Below, piece by piece: positions 53,141 to 58,000 of a stretch of DNA of 58,000 nt. Made by a program: the position numbers and the translations under genes. Below the pieces are notes generated by a model, which saw only the letters and a program-made list of their open reading frames with translations, made no database searches and was not told the origin of the DNA. This DNA is from Adiantum capillus-veneris (lineage: Eukaryota > Streptophyta > Polypodiopsida > Polypodiales > Pteridaceae): the NCBI GenBank assembly GCA_014529385.2, contig CM043944.1, positions 80,510,384 through 80,568,383 of the forward strand, written 5' to 3'. Positions within the stretch are counted from its first letter, which is position 1, and every line of letters begins with the position of its first letter.

Positions 53141-53601
53141 AAGTGGAGCTAGCGAGCCTCCGAGTTCTAAAAGCACATCAAGAGGATAGTCAAGAGAAGC
53201 AGGTGGAAGGAAGAATCATCGATTTGGAGAGGTTAGGGCTAGATCGAGAGTCAGCAGTGAAGTACTATGCAGCCCAGGCAGAGAAGAAACGAAAGAAGTT
53301 CAATCGCAACCTTGTCAAGAAAGGTATCAAGGAAGGTTCTTTAGTGCTCAGATACAACAATCGCTTTGATCGCAGGAAGGATCGTAAGTTCTTGCTTAAG
53401 TGGGAAGGCCCTTTTGTAGTGATATAGAGGTTCTCAAATGGTAGTTACCAACTAGGTGACCTAGATGGTAAGGTACATCAGACCCCGGTAAATGGTTGGC
53501 GATTGAAGGCCTACCAATGTTGTCTTTCACAGCCATATGCTGGTGAAATCAATGCTAAGGATGGTTCAGAGGAGAGCTCATCATATTCGAGCTCCAACTA
53601 A
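53053..53601 (+). pseudogene. Tat element integrase C-terminal region
   Basis: In the +1-shifted frame: LWAYRTSFKTSLEYTPFHLV, YGQEALLPIEVELASLRVL, then a Lys-rich helix and VLRYNNRFDRRKDRKFLLKW. TAG at 53425-53427 interrupts, and the frame goes on with GSYQLGDLDGKVHQTPVNGW to TAA 53599. This is the chromatin- or DNA-binding C-terminal part of integrase without a chromodomain. The frameshift and stop are both on the 3' side of the DDE core. Confidence 0.85.
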
Positions 53602-53909
53602 GGTAACAATCATGTACATAGTCGTTTATAAAAAATAAAAATAAAAAAGAAGCTTCGTCAAAAAAAAAAAAGGAAAAAAGAGAAGAAAAAAAGAAAAAAA
53701 GAGAATGCTACCAGTGAAAGCGGATATTGACAATGGATGGGGTATGGCTTTCAAGGGTCTAGGAGACCAGTTTTTAGTCATGGATGGATACAATTATGCA
53801 TCAGAAAGGACTAAACAGGGTGCATCAGCCAAGAAAGCAGTAACATGGCAAATTCAATTGGTACCAGGTGGGTAAGTATTCAAGAGAACCCTATTGTAGC
53901 ACAACCTAC
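53602..53909. other. 3' untranslated region of the Tat element
   Basis: It includes an A-rich tract at 53625-53705 (A and G runs). No ORF is present. Confidence 0.6.
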
Positions 53910-53953
53910 AGCTAGAGGCATCAAATACCTCTAGCTTAAGGGGGAGGGCTATA
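53910..53953 (+). promoter_or_regulatory. Hairpin and polypurine tract of the Tat element
   Basis: A perfect 9-bp stem (AGCTAGAGG/CCTCTAGCT, loop CATCAAATA, 53910-53936) runs directly into TAAGGGGGAGGGC, and the LTR starts at 53954. Confidence 0.82.
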
Positions 53954-55451
53954 TGATGCATGGTTTTTAGGACCCCTTCTGAAGATGCAATAAAGGCACA
54001 GTCAGTTGTTGGGGAGATGAGGATACTCTAGTCCAAGGGATCTCAAAAGAGAAGAAAAATCTACTTCACAAGCACCAAAGAGTAAAAAGTGCCATGGACA
54101 GAAAATACGTGGGAACGAGCTCTTATGCATGCCTACAACCTATATCTTACAGAATAGCCCATTCTAGGTGTGAATTTATAGTGAAATTTACACGAGGATG
54201 TTCGTGTGGACTCACAGCACAGCATACTCCGTTTTCACTTTTTTACCGACAGTAAATATTTTTTACCTACAGTAAATATTTTTCACCTACATGGTAAATA
54301 CAAATCACTTTTTACCTACAGTAACTTTTTTTACCCATGGTAAATATTTTTTACTGCACCATAAGTATTTGGTAGGTAACAGTTCACTGTTACTAGAAGC
54401 AGTGATTGGGCATCAACAATACAGTTACAGGAGGAGAAAAGGGGAAAATCTTATGGTAAAGGTGAGTCAACAGGGATAAAGACTTTTGAGTTGAAAAGAG
54501 ACATGCTGATTTTTTCAAAGAACACATGTCAAAAGAAGCCATCGTTGAGGATTTTTTGAGAATTTGATATTCAAGAGGACCCAGCTGCGACCTCCCCCCC
54601 GCAGGTCCCCCCCTGGCATGTGCAGAACCTCCAGTTTCAACAGCCACCTTACCTGCTCTTAAATGTAGGTCAAGGCCTTATCCCCATGTGTCACAATGAA
54701 AAAAATCATCATTTACCCTCCCCTCTCACATCACTCTAGAGAATATCTTGATGGTGACATATCAGGTGACCTCAATCTGTTGACCACCCTAAGCAAAAAG
54801 TAACCCCAATCAGCGGATTTAAGCATGTTTATCCCTAATCCTAAACCCTCTCAGAAACCTATATAAGGAGGCCTTCTCTCACTCAAAACCAACACTTCAC
54901 CCACTTCACCAAGCAATGAAGCTATGATGACATTGGTCACAACGAGGAGCTATGGATGGAGCTCTACTCTCTCTCCCTCTAGTATGCTACATTACTAGCC
55001 CTAAAACCTAAATAAGGAGTCTTCTCTCATGCTCCATGGCCACCATCCTCGCCATCATTCTCTAAGGTATTGATGTGTTGTTAGTAGGATCATACCTACT
55101 TGCTGGGTTGATTGTTTTTGACAAGGGATTATGCCATCCTTGGCTTGCTTCTCTATATCCTTGTTATGTATGATCAGATGCCGTTGTATTGTTAAGCTGA
55201 TGTCTTGTGTATATATATGCTACATAAGGTCCCTAAGCTTCGTTTCTATGTGTTTTGCCATATGTTTTGATGCCATCATAATGCCAGAAGTCTCACTTGC
55301 CTATGTGCACTATGTGTGAGGTCCCTAAACCTCTTAATTTAGGGTGGTGCTCCCTTTGTTTTGTTCTTTGCTTGGTTGCATGAGGCGTGGTTTGTGGAGT
55401 GTGCACGAGTACAGAGGCCACCCGATTGCACTGCTCTTTTTCCCGCCATTA
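53954..55451 (+). repeat. 3' LTR of the Tat element
   Basis: Nearly identical to 45535-47041. Differences seen include TCAATTG/TCAGTTG, CTCGAAAG/CTCAAAAG, an extra CAGCA near 54218, GACGAC/GATGAC, GATCGG/GATCAG and the shortened CT tract. It ends CCCGCCATTA followed by target duplication GTAAT. Confidence 0.96.
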
Positions 55452-55456
55452 GTAAT

Positions 55457-57934
55457 GATGAGAGTGTAAGTGTTGTACAAATACAAGCTCCATGATCTAT
55501 TCTTTGTCTTCACCAACTATTTTGTAAGAAAAGTTGTCAAGCACTAGTAGCTGGAATTGCAAATGTTAAACCTGTATTGCCTTGGGAGGCTTGGCTATGT
55601 GGTTCCATTGTGTTATTGAGAGGCTCCAAACACACAAACCTATACTAATGTGCAGAAGTGTTGGATTCTTGAGGGTAGAGAGAGAGAAAGAGAGAGGGAA
55701 GGCTCAAGCTATGGAGGCTTTACCCGTGACCACCTTTATGTCTTGGATGGTGTTGGCTGCCGAGGTTGCTTGTCCCGGCACTCAGGCACTCTACAACCAT
55801 TGTAGCAAGTACGTGCTAGACAACAGTCAATGTAGCGAGTATGTGCTAGGCTCCAACCCCCCATCCCTAGTGCTAATAATGGATGTTGCAACCTCCTCAA
55901 ATCATCTAGCTCTTTGTGCCTTTGCAGTTCTATCCCTGATAGCTTCAAAAACGTCATCAACCAATAGGGTATTCCAACATCAAATCCGTCTACAAGATTT
56001 CAGGTTCCTTCTGCATTCAAGTTAAGGTGTAATAATTATCAATTCCCACATGTTCACCCTTAATACCAATATGCCCATCTTGGCCAATATAATATGTCGT
56101 TCATCTATTTCACTCGAAAAAACAATGATATGCTATGAAGCTTCCAACTTGTATGTCATGCATCATCACAAAAACCTTATTATGATGAGAATGCCATTTT
56201 GTGAATAGTATACATAACCTCTTTACCACACAAAGAGAGAGAGAGAGAGAGGGAGAGAGAGATCATTAAGAAAAAGATGATGGAGGATTGTATCAATGTC
56301 TCTAATAGAAATTTCAAGGAGAGATGTTTGCAGTTTATGGCACATTTATGACATAATAGAGACCAAGATGACATGATGTAATACAATGTACATAATTTTT
56401 TTACAAAGAGAGAGAGAACAAGAAGGGAGCAGTTTGAGCAATGCAAGACACACCTCCAATCATAGTGTAGTATTACAAAAGAAGCTGCCATAAGGTTTCG
56501 TCTACGACAAGGGCATACAATATGTCTGGTGACACTTGTTAACAAAAAGTGGTATGAAATGTGTTGTTTGGTTTTTAGTGCCTTATTGGTTGTCCCAAAT
56601 TTGAACCAAGTGAACAATGTGCAAAGATATGTGCAAGAACTAACACATGGTCTAAGCTCTCATGTGAATATGGCTATGATCGTACTGTAAAGAGCACATT
56701 GGCATTGAGCTTAAGAGGCCAATTTATTTCTCCTTCTTAATCATAAGAGATACTCTAAGATGAGAATTTCAACTTTGTAACTTCTTTCTTACCTCATCTT
56801 CCTTCACCCTGACTATTCCTAAGTTTGATTATGACTTCCTACGTATTATTTTTTTTATTTTGCTCAATTTCTAGGACAGCTCGTGATAATTCGCTCGGGT
56901 TTTGGGGTTCCTCGTTCTGTTATTTGAAAAAAATTAAGATATGACCGGTTCATTTTGCTACTCTATGTTCAATATCTAAACTATTGCAATGTTGATGTGC
57001 TCTTTTCTATTGTACATATTTTCTCGGTTTCTTGTTCACTCGAAAGTATTTTCTCGGGGTTAGAGATTCCTCCTAGTAGTCATGGGCCTAGCTTGTTGGT
57101 CCAATAGGAAAAGGGCGAGAGTGATCGCCGATGAGAGGTGCATTGTAACTGGAACATTCAAGGGTTAGTTGGCTAAGTATGGGTGCCCATGTGTGAATGG
57201 ATGAGCTCATATAAAAGTCACCTAGACCTAAAAATCATTTATTCTCTCATTTGTGCAATTGAAGAGTGCTCTTGCTCCATCTCCATCTTCTTGTTCATCT
57301 CCTTGTGTGTGTGTATGCGTGAGAGATAGAGAGAGAGTGTGTGGGCGTGTGTGATCAAGCATTGCGATGGCACGGAGGAGGCAAGGCCATTGAGCACGGC
57401 ACGACGGTAGCTCCCTCTTCTTTGCGGCGAGGAATCCTCCACGAAGGCGAGTGTAGGGCGGTCAGTGACACACCCTTGCTCTCTTGAGCTTGCTAGAATA
57501 ATCTGGTTGTTTGCTTGCAGTCATTTTTGTCTTGCACACAGTGTACGGCAAGTCCCTTGCTTGATACGTGCGACAAATGCACATAGGTGCATATTAAGTG
57601 CTTAACATTAAAAAATGCAAATTTAGCTTTAGCAATAAATTTGCAAAATGAAGGATGCTTTCATCAAAAATAGTTTATTCCATGTACTCTCTCTTTGAGA
57701 TTTGTAATTTTTTCATATAATATCGAATGTCAAATTTCTACCATTCCGTGCAATTTTTCCACTTGATTTTGTACGTTGTTTGTTTAAGTATTTGAGTTGT
57801 TCAAGATGTTAAATTTAAGATGACCACCATGCCACACAGCTCGTCTGGCGGTCTCGACATGCAAAAAACCTCAAACATGCAGCAACTCCTCGCCTAAGGG
57901 CACATCTCGATGATGTTTTTCAAAATGGGGTGAT
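55457..57934. other. No recognised gene; includes a short (GA)n
   Basis: It continues the pre-insertion sequence. The ORF 55582-56025 (MGGLAMWFHCVIERL from a non-ATG start) has no family pattern; it contains a diverged 35-base duplication (GTAGCAAGTACGTGCTAG / GTAGCGAGTATGTGCTAG near 55801). (GA)n tracts lie at 56229-56262 and 56405-56418, and a (GT)n/(GA)n at 57304-57336. Nothing else is supported. Confidence 0.5.

Positions 57935-58000
<66 letters not shown>
57935..58000. repeat. Homopolymer of 66 G to the end of the window
   Basis: Uninterrupted G from 57935 to 58000, preceded by GGGGTGAT. Length and purity suggest a sequencing or assembly artefact or contig end rather than a biological feature. 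Confidence 0.95.

Larger units (their letters stand above)
45535..55451 (+). mobile_element. Tat-type Ty3/Gypsy element, young, about 9.9 kb
   Basis: LTRs 45535-47041 and 53954-55451 (1507 and 1498 bp) differ at about ten sites plus a CT-microsatellite indel; target duplication GTAAT is at 45530-45534 and 55452-55456. PBS TTTTGGTGCCCCC follows the 5' LTR directly, and PPT AAGGGGGAGGG precedes the 3' LTR. Order: three extra ORFs, gag, protease, RT, RNase H, second (plant/archaeal-type) RNase H, integrase. The second RNase H before integrase and the ORFs before gag are hallmarks of the Tat lineage (Ogre-like). Despite the young LTRs pol is broken. Confidence 0.95.

Noticed and set aside
55582-56025. 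147-codon ORF after the Tat element
   Set aside because: Non-ATG start, no recognisable motif, includes a GA-rich segment and a small DNA duplication; not supported as a gene.
1-58000. tRNA or rRNA genes
   Set aside because: No cloverleaf-like or conserved rRNA blocks noticed by eye; the TGGTATCAGAGC matches are primer-binding sites, not tRNA genes. A tRNAscan run would settle it.

Overview
The window looks like nuclear DNA of a land plant with a large, repeat-rich genome. The evidence is LTR retrotransposons of plant type (a Ty3/Gypsy chromovirus, a Tat-type Gypsy with two RNase H domains, Ty1/Copia), initiator-Met-tRNA primer sites, long CT/GA microsatellites, a flotillin-like gene fragment, and no bacterial gene organisation. 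A fern or another non-flowering plant is possible, but that is inference. I found no intact cellular gene, tRNA or rRNA.

Layout. 1-4.65 kb: a CT microsatellite, two minus-strand ORFs whose N-termini resemble the histone H3 tail, and an apparently spliced minus-strand gene of an uncharacterised repetitive family whose last exon is tandemly duplicated. 5.27-8.85 kb: one long plus-strand frame with nine in-frame stops, followed by a polypurine tract and the start of an LTR. That LTR is split by a small defective Copia element (element D, 8898-12276, 6-bp target duplication).

13.1-36.4 kb is a three-layer nest. Plus-strand Gypsy element A (13.1-17.68 and 33.72-36.4 kb) is split within its integrase by minus-strand chromovirus B (17685-33712, LTRs of about 3 kb, target duplication TTGGT). 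B is split between its RT and integrase by Copia element C (22424-27941, 192-bp LTRs, target duplication ATAAC). Element A carries a second retropepsin-like domain downstream of integrase.

36.4-45.5 kb is mostly non-coding: a 467-bp tandem duplication, an LTR-start-like junction at 39.48 kb, dense microsatellites, a small ORF at 42.4 kb, a 52-bp perfect palindrome at 44.3 kb and a frameshifted flotillin-like pseudogene at 44.47-45.07 kb. 45535-55451 is a young Tat-type Gypsy (about 1.5-kb LTRs differing at roughly ten sites, target duplication GTAAT) with extra ORFs before gag. One of these has a clear homologue in the 42.4 kb ORF. The final 2.5 kb holds nothing recognisable, and the window ends in 66 consecutive G.

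The observation I rate highest is that the elements with a visible polypurine tract (the RNase-resistant primer at the 3' LTR boundary) carry a hairpin there. In Copia C and D the arms differ in sequence but stay complementary, with the tract and LTR start in the loop. In the two Gypsy elements and the 39.44 kb junction a short perfect hairpin lies just upstream of the tract.
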